Numbered from the stretch's first letter, positions 1-9,699 are shown. The stretch is 64,000 bases of DNA from JAEMQF01 sp963775015 (GCA_963775015.1 CAVZHI010000004.1:62001-126000); one strand, 5' to 3'. Notes: generated by a model from the letters alone, not told the origin. Numbers and translations are program-made.

Positions 1-2
1 TG

Positions 3-536
3 GCTCTGGTCAGCAAGAGCGCCGAGCAGTCATGTCAGCGAGTCCGTGCCATCGCCGCCCGGCAGGGCGGTGGCGAACGCATTGCCGCGCTGCGCCGCGA
101 AATGGCGCAATCGATGGAAGACGGTTGCGGCATCTACCGCACGGCCACGGCGATGCAGGCGACGTGCGACAAACTCGCCGAGCTGAAGCAACGCTTCGCC
201 AGGGTTCAACTCGACGACCATTCGAAAGCCTGGAACACCGAGTGGTTGCTCGCCATCGAACTCGGCTACCAGCTCGACGTCGCGCAGGCGATCGTGCACA
301 GCGCGCTGCAGCGCCGCGAATCGCGCGGTTCGCACCAGCGCCTGGACGGATTCGAAGCGCGCGACGACGTCAACTTCCTGCAGCACAGCCTGGCCACGTA
401 TGTGCCGGACGCGGCGCCACGGATCGCCTTCGCGCCGGTTCGAATCACTCGTTCAGCCCCCGGCATCCGAGCCTACGGCGCAGCCGGCGAGGCCGCGCCG
501 GCGCGGCGCTCCACAACGGATTCACTCCATGCCTGA
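3..536 (+). CDS. frdA: Fumarate reductase flavoprotein subunit, C-terminal part
   Basis: This is the last 177 residues of a flavoprotein that enters from the left edge of the window. The visible part is the helical C-terminal domain of the FrdA/SdhA family: it contains the segment REMAQSMEDGCGIYR, a long helix with KLAELKQRF, and the region ending in the usual basic and acidic pattern (ALQRRESRGSH, GFEARDDVNFLQHSL). FAD and active-site residues lie outside the window. The stop codon overlaps the start of frdB by 8 bases, which indicates an frdABCD operon. The assignment to fumarate reductase rather than succinate dehydrogenase comes from the downstream E. coli-type FrdC and FrdD anchors. Confidence 0.9.
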   Translation, partial: ALVSKSAEQSCQRVRAIAARQGGGERIAALRREMAQSMEDGCGIYRTATAMQATCDKLAELKQRFARVQLDDHSKAWNTEWLLAIELGYQLDVAQAIVHSALQRRESRGSHQRLDGFEARDDVNFLQHSLATYVPDAAPRIAFAPVRITRSAPGIRAYGAAGEAAPARRSTTDSLHA

Positions 537-1284
537 ACCCCAGACGACGCGGCGCATCGAGGTGCTGCGCTACCGGCCCGAACAAGAAGCCGCGCCGGTG
601 TGGCAGGGCTACACCGTGGCTTCGAGCCACGACATGTCGGTGTTGCAGGCGCTGCTGCACATCAAGGATGACATCGACGGCACGCTGAGCCTGCGCTGGT
701 CGTGCCGCATGGCGATCTGCGGCAGCTGCGGCATGATGATCAACGGCAAGCCCGCGCTGGCGTGCCAGACCTTCGTTCGCGACTTGCCCGCAGGCCCGGT
801 GCGCATCGAGGCGCTTGCACACTTCCCGATCGAGCGCGACCTCGTCGTCAGCGTCGACGGGTTCGTGAAGAAGCTCGAAGGAATCAAGCCCTACTTGATT
901 CCCAAACATCCCCGCGAGCTGGCTGAGGGCGAACACCTGCAAACGCCCGCGCAGCTCGAACACTTCGAGCAGTTCAGTTCGTGCATCAACTGCATGCTGT
1001 GTTATTCGGCCTGCCCGCAATTCGGCCTGGACCCTGAATTTACCGGGCCGGGCGTGCTCGCGCTGCTGCACCGCTACAACGCCGATTCGCGCGACGCTGG
1101 GCGCGAAGAGCGCATGGCTGTTCTCAACGCCGAAGAAGGCGTCTGGAGCTGCACCGCGGTGGGCTACTGCTCCGAGGTCTGCCCGAAGCAGGTCGACCCG
1201 GCGAACGCGGTGAACCAGAACAAGATGAACAGTGCGAAGGATTACTTCCTGCGCTTCCTGGCGCCGCGCGGAGGCCAGGCATGA
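529..1284 (+). CDS. frdB: Fumarate reductase iron-sulfur subunit
   Basis: A 251-residue electron-transfer subunit that passes electrons from menaquinol to the flavoprotein during fumarate respiration. The [2Fe-2S] cluster ligands are visible in SCRMAICGSCGMMINGK and the later Cys of ALACQTF (about residues 57-80). The ferredoxin-type clusters are ligated by CINCMLCYSACP and by CTAVGYCSEVCPKQVDP near residues 150-225. Length matches the family. An ATG at 529 inside the end of frdA was chosen because the protein then begins directly before the conserved core; longer upstream starts would run deep into frdA. The stop overlaps the frdC start (ATGA). Confidence 0.95.
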   Translation: MPEPQTTRRIEVLRYRPEQEAAPVWQGYTVASSHDMSVLQALLHIKDDIDGTLSLRWSCRMAICGSCGMMINGKPALACQTFVRDLPAGPVRIEALAHFPIERDLVVSVDGFVKKLEGIKPYLIPKHPRELAEGEHLQTPAQLEHFEQFSSCINCMLCYSACPQFGLDPEFTGPGVLALLHRYNADSRDAGREERMAVLNAEEGVWSCTAVGYCSEVCPKQVDPANAVNQNKMNSAKDYFLRFLAPRGGQA

Positions 1285-1679
1285 CGCCCCGGCCCGGCTA
1301 CGTGCGGCCGATGCGCGGCTGGTGGCGCCGCGATCCGTTCTTCATGCGCTACATGGTGCGCGAGGCGACCGCGGTCGGCGTCGCCGCGTACGCCCTCGTG
1401 CTCACGTTCGGCGTGGTGCGCCTGAGCCAGGGCGAAGCGGCGTGGAACGCCTGGCTGGCAGCGCTTCGCACCCCCGCGGCGTTGCTGCTGCACGCTGTGC
1501 TCCTGATCGGCATGGTCGTGCACGCGAAGAGCTGGTTCGAGATCATGCCCAAGACACTGCCGATGCTCGTCATCGGCGGCCGGCGCGTGCCTGCGACGAC
1601 GATCACGCGCATCGGTTGGGCGGCTGCGGTTGGCGCGGCAGCGGCGCTGTTCGCGCTGGCTTGGGCCTGGCAGCCATGA
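1281..1679 (+). CDS. frdC: Fumarate reductase membrane anchor subunit C
   Basis: A 132-residue inner-membrane anchor with three predicted transmembrane helices. It resembles the E. coli FrdC protein in its N-terminal YVRPM motif, the tryptophan pair, the segment YMVREATAV (quinone-site Glu region) and the later VHAKSWFEIMPK (a conserved His near the quinone site). It starts in an ATGA overlap with frdB and ends in an overlap with frdD, so translation of the operon is probably coupled. With FrdD it binds the quinone and holds the catalytic subunits at the cytoplasmic face. Confidence 0.93.
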   Translation: MTPRPGYVRPMRGWWRRDPFFMRYMVREATAVGVAAYALVLTFGVVRLSQGEAAWNAWLAALRTPAALLLHAVLLIGMVVHAKSWFEIMPKTLPMLVIGGRRVPATTITRIGWAAAVGAAAALFALAWAWQP

Positions 1680-2038
1680 AAAAGCGCTCCCACGCGCCGA
1701 TCTTCTGGCTCCTGTTCGGCGCCGGCGGCATGCTCGCGGCGCTGCTCGGCCCGATGCTCGTGTTCATCACCGGCATCGCCGCGCCGCTCGGCTGGCCGCC
1801 GGCAGGCGACGACCTGTTGGCGTATTCGCGCGTGCTCGCCTTGGCGCAGCATGTGGCCGGCAAAGGCTTCTTGTTCGCCGTGATCGCGCTGTTCGCCTGG
1901 CACGCGGCGCACCGCCTCCTGCACAGCCTGCACGATCTGGGCGTGCGCAAGAGCGCTGCGGCCAAACTCGCGTGTTACGGCGCCGCACTCGGCGTGACGC
2001 TGGTCGCAGCGGCGGCCCTGCTTGCGGTTCGTTTCTGA
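1676..2038 (+). CDS. frdD: Fumarate reductase membrane anchor subunit D
   Basis: A 120-residue three-helix membrane protein. The N-terminal motif APIFWLLFGAGGM is characteristic of FrdD, and two further hydrophobic helices follow (LAQHVAGKGFLFAVIALFAW and the C-terminal Ala/Leu-rich helix). The ATG at 1676 overlaps the last codons of frdC by 4 bases. This is the last gene of the frd operon; the next gene is convergent. The presence of separate C and D anchors distinguishes this enzyme from the SdhC/SdhD succinate dehydrogenases more common in betaproteobacteria. Confidence 0.92.
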   Translation: MKKRSHAPIFWLLFGAGGMLAALLGPMLVFITGIAAPLGWPPAGDDLLAYSRVLALAQHVAGKGFLFAVIALFAWHAAHRLLHSLHDLGVRKSAAAKLACYGAALGVTLVAAAALLAVRF

Positions 2039-2108
2039 TCGGCTGCAACGGCAGGCGGCGGGCCGGCCCGGCCCACCACCCCCACGCGCGCCTGCTGCGC
2101 TGCGCGCC

Positions 2109-2810
2109 TCAGCCCGCTCGCGCCCGGCCCGCGCGCGGCTTGGCTGCCGCTTCAGCGGGCGCCTTGCCCTGCATGCCTTCCGACATGCCGATCAACACGC
2201 CGCTCACGAGCGCGCTGTAACTGTCGAGCATCGTCTGCGCGGTTTTCAGGCTCAGCTCGCGCCCGTCGCGAAGCGACTTGCGTGCCTGTTCGGTGAGCTG
2301 CGCGACGCTCGCTGCCGCCTTGTTGCCGGTCCCGGTGCCTGCGGCCTTGCCGGCCTCCAGTACGTTCGACCAGGCGGATTGCAGCGGCGCGGGAACGCCC
2401 TGCACGGCCTTGTCGATCGCGCCGAACAGCAAGTCCTCCATCTTCTCGACGTCGGCGAGCGCCTTCTTCATCTGCCCTTCGCGCAGATTTGCGCCTTGCT
2501 CGACGAGTTGCGCGAGCGCACGCCGGTTCGCTTCCACCGCTTGCAGCAGCGCGGCGTCCATGCCGGCGAAGGCCTTCGTCAACATCGCCTCGATGTCCAC
2601 TGCCGGGCCCGGATTCGCCCCCGCACCCTGCGTCGCCGCGGCGGTCACGCCCTTCAGCACTTCCTTGATGTTCTTCAACGTCAGCTCGCGCCCCTGCAGG
2701 GCTTTCAGCGTCGCTGCGCCCACCGATTTGCGCAAGGCCTCGCCCTGCGTCGACGAGGCTTCGGCGAATTGCTGGACCAGGGTTTGCGCATCGAATGTCG
2801 ACTTCAGCAT
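2109..2810 (-). CDS. Phasin-like granule-associated protein
   Basis: A 233-residue, mostly alpha-helical, Ala-rich protein without a signal peptide or membrane segment. It is not a textbook PhaP, but its amphipathic helical makeup, the basic tail (AAKPRAGRARAG) and its location just downstream of phaB and phaC suggest a polyhydroxyalkanoate granule-associated or phasin-like role. The Lys/Arg/Ala-rich C-terminus could contact nucleic acid, as in PhaM-type proteins, but this is inference. A good ribosome binding site (AGGAG) precedes the ATG. The family was not firmly recognised. Confidence 0.55.
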   Translation of the reverse strand: MLKSTFDAQTLVQQFAEASSTQGEALRKSVGAATLKALQGRELTLKNIKEVLKGVTAAATQGAGANPGPAVDIEAMLTKAFAGMDAALLQAVEANRRALAQLVEQGANLREGQMKKALADVEKMEDLLFGAIDKAVQGVPAPLQSAWSNVLEAGKAAGTGTGNKAAASVAQLTEQARKSLRDGRELSLKTAQTMLDSYSALVSGVLIGMSEGMQGKAPAEAAAKPRAGRARAG

Positions 2811-2841
2811 GGTGTTCTCCTGTGGTTTGGCCGGTTCAGGC

Positions 2842-3588
2842 CTATTGCATGTGTTGACCGCCGTTGATGGCGATGTTGGCGCCGGTCACGAACGCCGCTT
2901 CTTCGGAGGCGAGGTAGATGATCAACCCCGCCACTTCTTCCGGCTTGCCGAGTCGCCCGACCGGGATCTGCGGCAGGATCTTGCTCTCCAGCACGTCTTT
3001 CGGTATCGCCGTCACCATCTTCGTGCCGATGTAGCCGGGCGAGATGGTGTTGACGGTCACGTTCTTCTTCGCCACTTCGAGTGCGAGCGCCTTGGTGAAG
3101 CCGTGCACGCCGGCTTTCGCGGCCGAATAGTTGGTCTGGCCGAACGCGCCCTTGCTGCCGTTGACCGACGAGACGTTGATGACCCGGCCCCAGTTGCGCT
3201 CGACCATGCCGTCGACGACCTGCTTGCTCATGTTGAACAGGCTGTCCAGATTGGTGCGCATCACCGCATCCCAGTTCACCTTGTCCATCTTCTTGAACGT
3301 CATGTCGCGCGTGATGCCGGCGTTGTTCACGAGGATGTCGATCGTGCCGAGTTTGGCGACCACTTCACCCACCGCCTTGGCGCAGGAATCGATATCCGCC
3401 ACGTCGCACGCCACGGCCAGGATGTCGTGACCGCGCGCCTTCATGTCCGCGACCCACTCGCCGTGTTTGGTATTGCCGGGCGAATACGTGACGACGACCT
3501 TGTAGCCGGCGTCAGCCATCTTGGTCGAGATCGATTCGCCCAGGCCGCCCATGCCGCCGGTGATCAGAACCACGCGTTGTTTTGCCAT
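2842..3588 (-). CDS. phaB: Acetoacetyl-CoA reductase (NADPH)
   Basis: A 248-residue short-chain dehydrogenase that reduces acetoacetyl-CoA to (R)-3-hydroxybutyryl-CoA, the monomer for PHB. The Rossmann nucleotide motif TGGMGGLG is at residues 10-17, NNAG at about 90, the catalytic Ser lies in NVSSVNG, and the YSAAKAG segment supplies the Tyr and Lys of the YxxxK motif. The C-terminal GGQHMQ is the typical ending of PhaB proteins. The gene follows the phaC remnant on the same strand, with GGAGAAAG as ribosome binding site. No phaA thiolase is seen in the window. Confidence 0.95.
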   Translation of the reverse strand: MAKQRVVLITGGMGGLGESISTKMADAGYKVVVTYSPGNTKHGEWVADMKARGHDILAVACDVADIDSCAKAVGEVVAKLGTIDILVNNAGITRDMTFKKMDKVNWDAVMRTNLDSLFNMSKQVVDGMVERNWGRVINVSSVNGSKGAFGQTNYSAAKAGVHGFTKALALEVAKKNVTVNTISPGYIGTKMVTAIPKDVLESKILPQIPVGRLGKPEEVAGLIIYLASEEAAFVTGANIAINGGQHMQ

Positions 3589-3657
3589 TTTCTTTCTCCA
3601 TATTGCCCGCTCTTGCGGATGATGAAAATCGCTGCGCCGTGCCCGCGACGGCGCCGG

Positions 3658-5360
3658 TCAGCTTGCCTTTTCCTTGACATAGCGCCCCGGTGCGGGCTCG
3701 ATCACGGCGTGTCTTACGGTTGCCCAGGCGTTTCGGTGCGGCGACCTTGGCGCCGCCATGTTTCCCCAGCCACGTCGTCCAGGCCGGCCACCAACTGCCC
3801 GGCACGGACTGCGCGCCGTCGAGCCACGCCTGCGGGTCTTTTTCAACCTTGCCGACCCAGTGATTGCGCTTGCCTTTGGCGGGGGGGTTGATCACGCCGG
3901 CGATGTGGCCGCTGGCGCCGAGCACGAAAGTGGTGTCGCCGCCGAGCACTGCGGTGCTGGCGTACGCCGTGCGCCAGGGCACGATGTGGTCTTCACGCGA
4001 GGCATAGACGAATGCTGGCATGGTGATGCGGCCGAAGTCGACCGGCTGCCCGCATTGTTGGGTCGCGCCGGGAACCCGAAGTTTGTTCTCGAGATACGCA
4101 TTGCGCAAGTACCAGCAGTACATCGGGCCGGGCAAGTTGCTGTCGTCGCCGTTCCAGAACAGCAGGTCAAAGGCCGGCGGGGGCTTGCCCTTGAGATAGC
4201 CGTTCACGACATACGGCCAGATCAGGTCGTTGGCGCGCAGCGAGGCGAACACCTGCGCCAGTTCGCGGCCCTTGAGCAGCGCCGCCCTGGCCGATCGCGG
4301 CCTCGCGCGCGGCGAGCGAGGTCTCGTTGATCAGCAGGCCGAGTTCGCCGGTGTCGGAGAAATCGAGCATCGTCGTCAGCAGCGTCACGCTGGCGACACA
4401 CTCCTCACCGCGCGCCGCGAGCACCGCGAGCGCGCACGACAACAGCGTGCCGCCGACGCAAAAGCCCAGCGCGCTGACCTTGTCGGCGCCTGCAACGTCG
4501 CGCGCCGCGCCCAGCGCCGCGATCACGCCTTGCTCGACGTAGTCGTCCCACGTCAGGTGCTGCTGCGGCGCCGAAATGTTGCGCCACGACACCAGGAACA
4601 CGTTCTGCCCAGCGCTCAGCGCATGCGCGACGAGCGAGTTCTCGGGCTGCAAGTCCAGGATGTAGTACTTGTTGATGCACGGCGGCACGATCAGCAGCGG
4701 CCTGGCGTACACCTGCGCCGCGACGGGCCGGTACTGGATGAGCTGAATCAGCTCGTTCTCGAAGACGACGCCGCCCGGAGTCGTGGCGACGTTGCGCCCG
4801 ACTTCGAAGGCCTGGTCGTCGGTCATCGAGACGCGCCCCTGCGCGAGATCGGCCATGAACAGCTTCATGCCCTGCATCAGGCTCGCGCCGCCCGATTCGA
4901 CGGCGAGCTTCATCGCTTCGGGGTTCGTCGCGAGCGAATTCGCCGGGCTCAGCGCATCGATCACCTGGCGCAGCATGAAGCCCATTTGCGCCTTGTTGTG
5001 CTCGTCCAGCGGTGCCGCGGCCAGCGTCTGTTGCAGGCTTGCCGCCTGCGCCGCGTAGGTCTGCGCCAACGCGGCGAAGCGCGGGTCGGTTTGCCAGGCG
5101 CCGTCGGCGAAACGGCGGTCCGCAGCCGGGTTCGGCGAAACGCCGGCATCCGGCGCGCCGGGCCACCACGGCAGCAAGGTCTTCAGCGTTTGTTCGTGCA
5201 GCGCGAGCCAGTTCGGCAGGGCTTGTTGCCACAGGGTGAACGCATCGTTGATGCTGGTTTCGCCAGCCGCTGCGTGGGGCAGGGTCGCGGGCCATTGCGC
5301 CAGCAGGTCGCGCCACCACGCGGTGGCGTCGGGCAGGGGGTCAGGAGTCGATTTGATCAT
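3658..5360 (-). pseudogene. phaC: Class I poly(3-hydroxyalkanoate) synthase, broken by two +1 frameshifts
   Basis: Read through three frames, this stretch encodes a full class I PHA synthase. The N-terminal part (5360 to about 4281) contains the lipase-like box GFCVGGT with the catalytic Cys. The middle part (about 4279 to 3713) carries SREDHIVPW (Asp) and GASGHIAGVINPPAKGK (His). The last part (3711 to 3658) encodes the canonical ending EPAPGRYVKEKA. Removing one base near 4280 and one near 3712 restores a single 566-residue frame: 1703 bases minus two is exactly divisible by three. No other lesions are visible. It may be a real pseudogene or a sequence error in a functional gene; phaB next door is intact. 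Confidence 0.88.
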
Positions 5361-5403
5361 GGGGCTTGTTCCTTGCAGGGTTCGGTTTGCGGTGCGTGCC
5401 GGC

Positions 5404-6159
5404 TCACGACCAGGTGACGGCCGCCGAGAACATGTAGCCGGCACCATAGACGGTCTTGATGACCTTCGGGTTCTGCGGGTCGCTTTCCAACTTGCGGCGC
5501 AGGCGCGAGATGCGCACGTCGATGCTTCGATCCAGCGGCGACAGGTCGCGCTGGCCCATCAGCTGCTCGCGATTCAAGATCTGGTGCGGCCGCTCGACGA
5601 ACGCGCGCAGCACCTGCGTTTCGGCCATGCCCAGAACATGCTCGCTGCCGTCGGCGGCGCGCAGCACGTTCGCGGCGCAGTCGAGTGTCCAGCCCAGGAA
5701 GCTGGCGTAGCGGCGCGCCCTTGCGCCATCGGTTGCACGGCCGGCGCCGGGATTGCCGGCACGCCGACGCAAGATGCTGCGCACGCGCGCCACGAGCTCG
5801 CGCGCCTCGAAGGGCTTGACGACATAGTCGTCGCCGCCGTGTTCGAGGCCGATCACGCGATCGGCGCTGTGACCGCGGCCACTGAGGATCAACACGCCGC
5901 AGCTGGACACCTCGCCGATTTTGCGCACCAGGTCCATGCCGTCCATGTCGGGCAAGCCGAGATCGACGATGCACAGATCGGGTCGCTCGGTCTGCAGGCG
6001 GCTCAGCACATGGGCACCGCTGCGATGCGCCTGCGTGGCGAAGCCGAACTGATGCAGCGTATCGATCACGAGCTTGGACACCGCGTCATCGTCCTCGATG
6101 ACGAAGATCAGCGCCTCCGGCGCCGTGCCGGCGTGCGCGCCCGGCCGGATCGGCGTCAT
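5404..6159 (-). CDS. OmpR-family response regulator
   Basis: A 251-residue two-domain regulator. The receiver domain (residues about 18-130) has the acidic pocket EDDD, the phosphoacceptor Asp in CIVDLGLPDMDG and the conserved Lys in VVKPFEA. The C-terminal winged-helix DNA-binding domain ends with DRSIDVRISRLRRKLE and the VYGAGYMF hairpin. The ATG overlaps the stop of the upstream hybrid kinase (ATGA), so the two are co-transcribed and probably form a phosphorelay. It lies 43 bases from the phaC start, so it could be co-transcribed with the PHA genes. The signal and targets are unknown. Confidence 0.9.
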   Translation of the reverse strand: MTPIRPGAHAGTAPEALIFVIEDDDAVSKLVIDTLHQFGFATQAHRSGAHVLSRLQTERPDLCIVDLGLPDMDGMDLVRKIGEVSSCGVLILSGRGHSADRVIGLEHGGDDYVVKPFEARELVARVRSILRRRAGNPGAGRATDGARARRYASFLGWTLDCAANVLRAADGSEHVLGMAETQVLRAFVERPHQILNREQLMGQRDLSPLDRSIDVRISRLRRKLESDPQNPKVIKTVYGAGYMFSAAVTWS

Positions 6160-7850
6160 GTCGAGGCCGCCGCGATCGCAGCCGCAAGCTGGGCCTTGGT
6201 GAATGGCTTGGGCACGACGCCAACGTCGATCGGCCGCACCGGGAGACGCGGCGGGCTCGCGCCGCGACGTGGCGGCCCGGGGGCACTCTCGGGCTCGGGT
6301 GCGTAGCCGCTCATCAGCACCACCCGCGGCACGCCGCGGTGTTCGCGGGCAAACGCCGCCAACTCCCTGCCGCCCACGCCTGCGGGCATCACCACGTCCG
6401 ACAAGAGCAGCGCGATGCCGGGCGTCTGCTCGAGGATCTGCTTCGCCTCGACGCCGTTTTCCGCCTCGATCACGGCGAAGCCGAGTTCGAGCAGCATGCG
6501 CCGCACCACTTTGCGCACCTCGGGGTCGTCCTCGACGAGCAGAGCCAAGCCCCGGTCGGCGCGTGCCGCGTTGCGGTCCGGATCGGCCGGCAAGCGCGCT
6601 TCGCCGCCGCCTTCGCAGGCCGGCAGCCACAGCGACACCGTCGTGCCCTGGCCCACGCCGCTTCGAACGTCGATCGCGCCGCCCGACTGCTTGGCAAAGC
6701 CATAAGCCATCGCCATGCCCAGGCCGGTGCCCCGGCCCGCCGCCTTGGTGGTGAAGAAGGGCTCGAAGACGCGCGCCAGTGTCGCCGGGTCCATGCCGCT
6801 GCCGTTGTCGCTCACGTCGATGCGAACGTAATCCCCGGGCTCGATCCGCAGCGGCGCGGCAGCGGCCGGGTCCAACGCCTGCGCCGACGCGTGCAGGCCG
6901 ATCGTAGCCTGGCCCCTGCGCTGCCGCCCCTGCGCTTGGGCCTGTGTCGCGTCGCGCGCGTTGAAGATCAGATTCAGCAGCGTGTTCTGCAGCTGCTGCG
7001 CATCGATCCAGGTCCACAGCGCGGCACCACCGGCATCGATTTCGAGGTTCAGGTTTTCGGGCAGCGAACGCCGCACCAGCCGGCCCACCGCGTGCAGCAG
7101 CGGCGCCGCGTCGGCGGCCTGCGCTTCAAGCGGCTGCTTGTGCGCGAACGTCAGCAGGCCCTTGATCAACTCGGCGCCGCGCCGTGCGGCCGCGACGGCA
7201 GGCACGACGTACTCGGCCACGGTGGGGTCGGCGTCGCGCGCATCGGACAGCGCGCTCAGGTTGCCGATGATGACCGTCAGGATGTTGTTGAAATCGTGCG
7301 CCAAGCCGCCGCTCAGCTGGCCCAGCGCTTCCATCTTCTGCGCCTGGAACATCTTGGCCTCGCTCAGGCGCAGCTCGGCGGTGCGCTGCGCGACCCGGGA
7401 CTCGAGCAGCGCGGTGTGCTCGGCGATCTGCGCCTGCGCGTTCTTGCGCGCCGTGATGTTGGAGTACAGCGTCACGAAACCATGCCCCGGCACCGGCACG
7501 CCGCGCACCAGCAGCACGGTACCGTCGGGTCGGGTGCGCTCGAATTCATGCGCCGAGAAAGCGCGTGCGGCGAGCATGCGTTCGTCGACCTGGCCCTGCG
7601 TGTCGCCCGCGCCATACTCGCCGCGCGCGGCGTTGAAGCGCAAGAAGCTCTCGAACGGCGCGCCGACATAGCCCATCTCGGGCGGGAAGTCGAGCAGGCG
7701 CAGAAAGGTCTTGTTCCAGGCCACGAAGCGCAGTTCGCTGTCCACCAGCGTGAAGCCCTGGTCGATCAGATCGAGCGCTGAGCGCAGCGATTCGTAGCGC
7801 CTGAAGCGCTCGTCCAGGGGGGGCGCGAGGAGCGGGGTCACGGCTGGCAT
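6156..7850 (-). CDS. Hybrid PAS-sensor histidine kinase with receiver domain
   Basis: A 564-residue cytoplasmic hybrid kinase. A PAS_7-type domain (IDQGFTLVDSELRFVAWN, about residues 20-140) is followed by a short coiled coil, the H-box GGLAHDFNNIL near residue 195, a HATPase domain with DNGSGMD and FEPFFTTK plus GRGTGLGM, and a C-terminal receiver domain with EDD, the Asp of LLLSDVVMP and Lys of VVPKPFT. No transmembrane segment is seen, so the input is probably intracellular. An ATG at 7850 was preferred; the frame stays open to 7994 without recognisable domain sequence. It is coupled to the downstream OmpR-type regulator and is divergent from the acyl-CoA synthetase. Confidence 0.88.
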   Translation of the reverse strand: MPAVTPLLAPPLDERFRRYESLRSALDLIDQGFTLVDSELRFVAWNKTFLRLLDFPPEMGYVGAPFESFLRFNAARGEYGAGDTQGQVDERMLAARAFSAHEFERTRPDGTVLLVRGVPVPGHGFVTLYSNITARKNAQAQIAEHTALLESRVAQRTAELRLSEAKMFQAQKMEALGQLSGGLAHDFNNILTVIIGNLSALSDARDADPTVAEYVVPAVAAARRGAELIKGLLTFAHKQPLEAQAADAAPLLHAVGRLVRRSLPENLNLEIDAGGAALWTWIDAQQLQNTLLNLIFNARDATQAQAQGRQRRGQATIGLHASAQALDPAAAAPLRIEPGDYVRIDVSDNGSGMDPATLARVFEPFFTTKAAGRGTGLGMAMAYGFAKQSGGAIDVRSGVGQGTTVSLWLPACEGGGEARLPADPDRNAARADRGLALLVEDDPEVRKVVRRMLLELGFAVIEAENGVEAKQILEQTPGIALLLSDVVMPAGVGGRELAAFAREHRGVPRVVLMSGYAPEPESAPGPPRRGASPPRLPVRPIDVGVVPKPFTKAQLAAAIAAAST

Positions 7851-8043
7851 CTTCGCACCGGCGCGGATTTCACGCAGGCGCAAGCAATCATTCGTCACAT
7901 TGCGCACCTGCTGGTGCAACAGTCGCGGTCCATCCTTCGGGCCCCACAAGCGCTTGACGCGGGCGGCTCCAAAGGCCGTGGCTCGCCCCCGCACGGCCCG
8001 ACACCCGACCCCGGTGGCCGGGTTCGACCTTCACGGAGACAAG

Positions 8044-9699
8044 ATGATCCGAAGCAATCCGTACGAACTCGGCCTGGACAAGAACCCGGCCAACTTCGTC
8101 GCCCTGTCGCCGCTCAGCTTCATCGAACGCTCGGCCAGTGTCTATCCGGATCGCACCGCTGTCATCTACGGGTCGCGGCGCCAGACCTGGCGCGACACCT
8201 ACGCGCGCTGCCGGCGTCTGGCGAGCGGGTTGAAGCAACGCGGTATCGGCGCCGGCGATACGGTGGCGGTGATGCTGCCCAACGTGCCGGCGATGTTCGA
8301 AGCGCACTTCGGCGTGCCGATGACCGGCGCGGTGCTGAACACTCTGAATACGCGGCTCGACGCCGAGGCGATCGGCTTCATGTTGCAGCATGCGCAGGCC
8401 AAGGTGCTGCTGATCGACCGCGAGTTCGCCGCGGTGGTCGAAGCGGCCCTCGCGATCCTCGGCCGCTCCGGCACAACGCAGCGGCCGTTCGTGATCGAAG
8501 TCGAAGACGAAGAGGCGCCGGCGGGCGAATCGCTCGGCGACGTCTCCTACGAAGTCTTTCTCGCCCACGGCGACCCGCTCTTCACGTGGCAGCTGCCCGC
8601 CGACGAGTGGAACGCGATTGCGCTGAACTACACCTCGGGCACCACCGGCAACCCGAAGGGTGTGGTCACGCACCATCGCGGCGCCTACCTGAACGCCGTC
8701 GCGAACGTCGTCAGCTGGGAGATGCCGCGTCACGCGGTCTACTTGTGGACGCTGCCGATGTTCCATTGCAACGGCTGGTGCTTCCCCTGGACGCTTGCGC
8801 TGCAGGCCGGCGTCAGCGTGTGTCTGCGCAAGGTGGAGTCGGCGCAGATCTTCAACCTGATCCGCGAGCACAGCGTGACCCACCTGTGCGGCGCGCCGAT
8901 CGTCTACGCCATGTTGATCAACGCCCCAGCGGCGCAGCGCGCCGGGATCACGCATGCCCTCAATGGCCTGATCGCCGGCTCGGCGCCGCCGGCCGCGATC
9001 ATCGAAGGCTGCGAGCGCATCGGCATCGGCATCACGCATGTCTACGGCCTGACCGAGTCCTATGGCCCGGCCGCCGTGTGCGCGCCGCAGGCCGAATGGG
9101 CAGGCCTGCCGATAGGAGAACGCGCCAGCCTCAACGCACGCCAGGGCGTGGCCTACCCGATGCAGCAGGCGATTGCCGTGCTCGACCCGGGCACGCTGCA
9201 GGCGGTGCCGGCCGACGGCGAGACGATGGGCGAGATCTTCTTCCGCGGCAACCTGGTGATGAAGGGCTATTTGAAGAACCCGCAGGCCACCGAAGCGGCC
9301 TTCGCCGGCGGCTGGTTCCACACCGGCGATCTGGCGGTGCTGCACGCCGACGGCTACGTCAAGATCAAGGACCGCAGCAAAGACGTGATCATCTCGGGCG
9401 GCGAGAACATCTCCAGCGTCGAGGTCGAAGAAGTGCTGTATCGGCACCCGGCCGTGCTGGTGGCGGCGGTGGTCGCCAAGCCCGACCCCAAGTGGGGCGA
9501 AGTCGCGGCGGCGTTCATCGAACTGCGCGACGGTGTCTCGGCCACCGAGGCACAGATCGTCGAACATTGCCGCGCCGGGATGGCGCGCTTCAAGGTTCCC
9601 AAACAGGTGATCTTCGGTGCGCTGCCGAAAACCTCGACCGGCAAGATCCAGAAGTACCTGCTGCGCGAGCAGATGCGTTCGGCCTCGGCCATCGATTGA
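8044..9699 (+). CDS. Acyl-CoA synthetase (AMP-forming)
   Basis: A 551-residue adenylate-forming enzyme that activates a carboxylic acid as the acyl-AMP and then the CoA thioester. Core motifs are the P-loop-like YTSGTTGNPKGVV, the A5 motif YGLTES, the hinge DGYVKIKDRSKD, the SGGENISSVEVEE segment and the terminal catalytic Lys in KTSTGKIQKY. The ATG at 8044 follows GGAGAC. It lies 11 bases upstream of the Liv-type ABC genes and appears to head that operon, so its substrate is probably the acid that the transporter brings in. Similar proteins are called medium-chain or aromatic acyl-CoA ligases; specificity cannot be read from the sequence. Confidence 0.9.
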   Translation: MIRSNPYELGLDKNPANFVALSPLSFIERSASVYPDRTAVIYGSRRQTWRDTYARCRRLASGLKQRGIGAGDTVAVMLPNVPAMFEAHFGVPMTGAVLNTLNTRLDAEAIGFMLQHAQAKVLLIDREFAAVVEAALAILGRSGTTQRPFVIEVEDEEAPAGESLGDVSYEVFLAHGDPLFTWQLPADEWNAIALNYTSGTTGNPKGVVTHHRGAYLNAVANVVSWEMPRHAVYLWTLPMFHCNGWCFPWTLALQAGVSVCLRKVESAQIFNLIREHSVTHLCGAPIVYAMLINAPAAQRAGITHALNGLIAGSAPPAAIIEGCERIGIGITHVYGLTESYGPAAVCAPQAEWAGLPIGERASLNARQGVAYPMQQAIAVLDPGTLQAVPADGETMGEIFFRGNLVMKGYLKNPQATEAAFAGGWFHTGDLAVLHADGYVKIKDRSKDVIISGGENISSVEVEEVLYRHPAVLVAAVVAKPDPKWGEVAAAFIELRDGVSATEAQIVEHCRAGMARFKVPKQVIFGALPKTSTGKIQKYLLREQMRSASAID

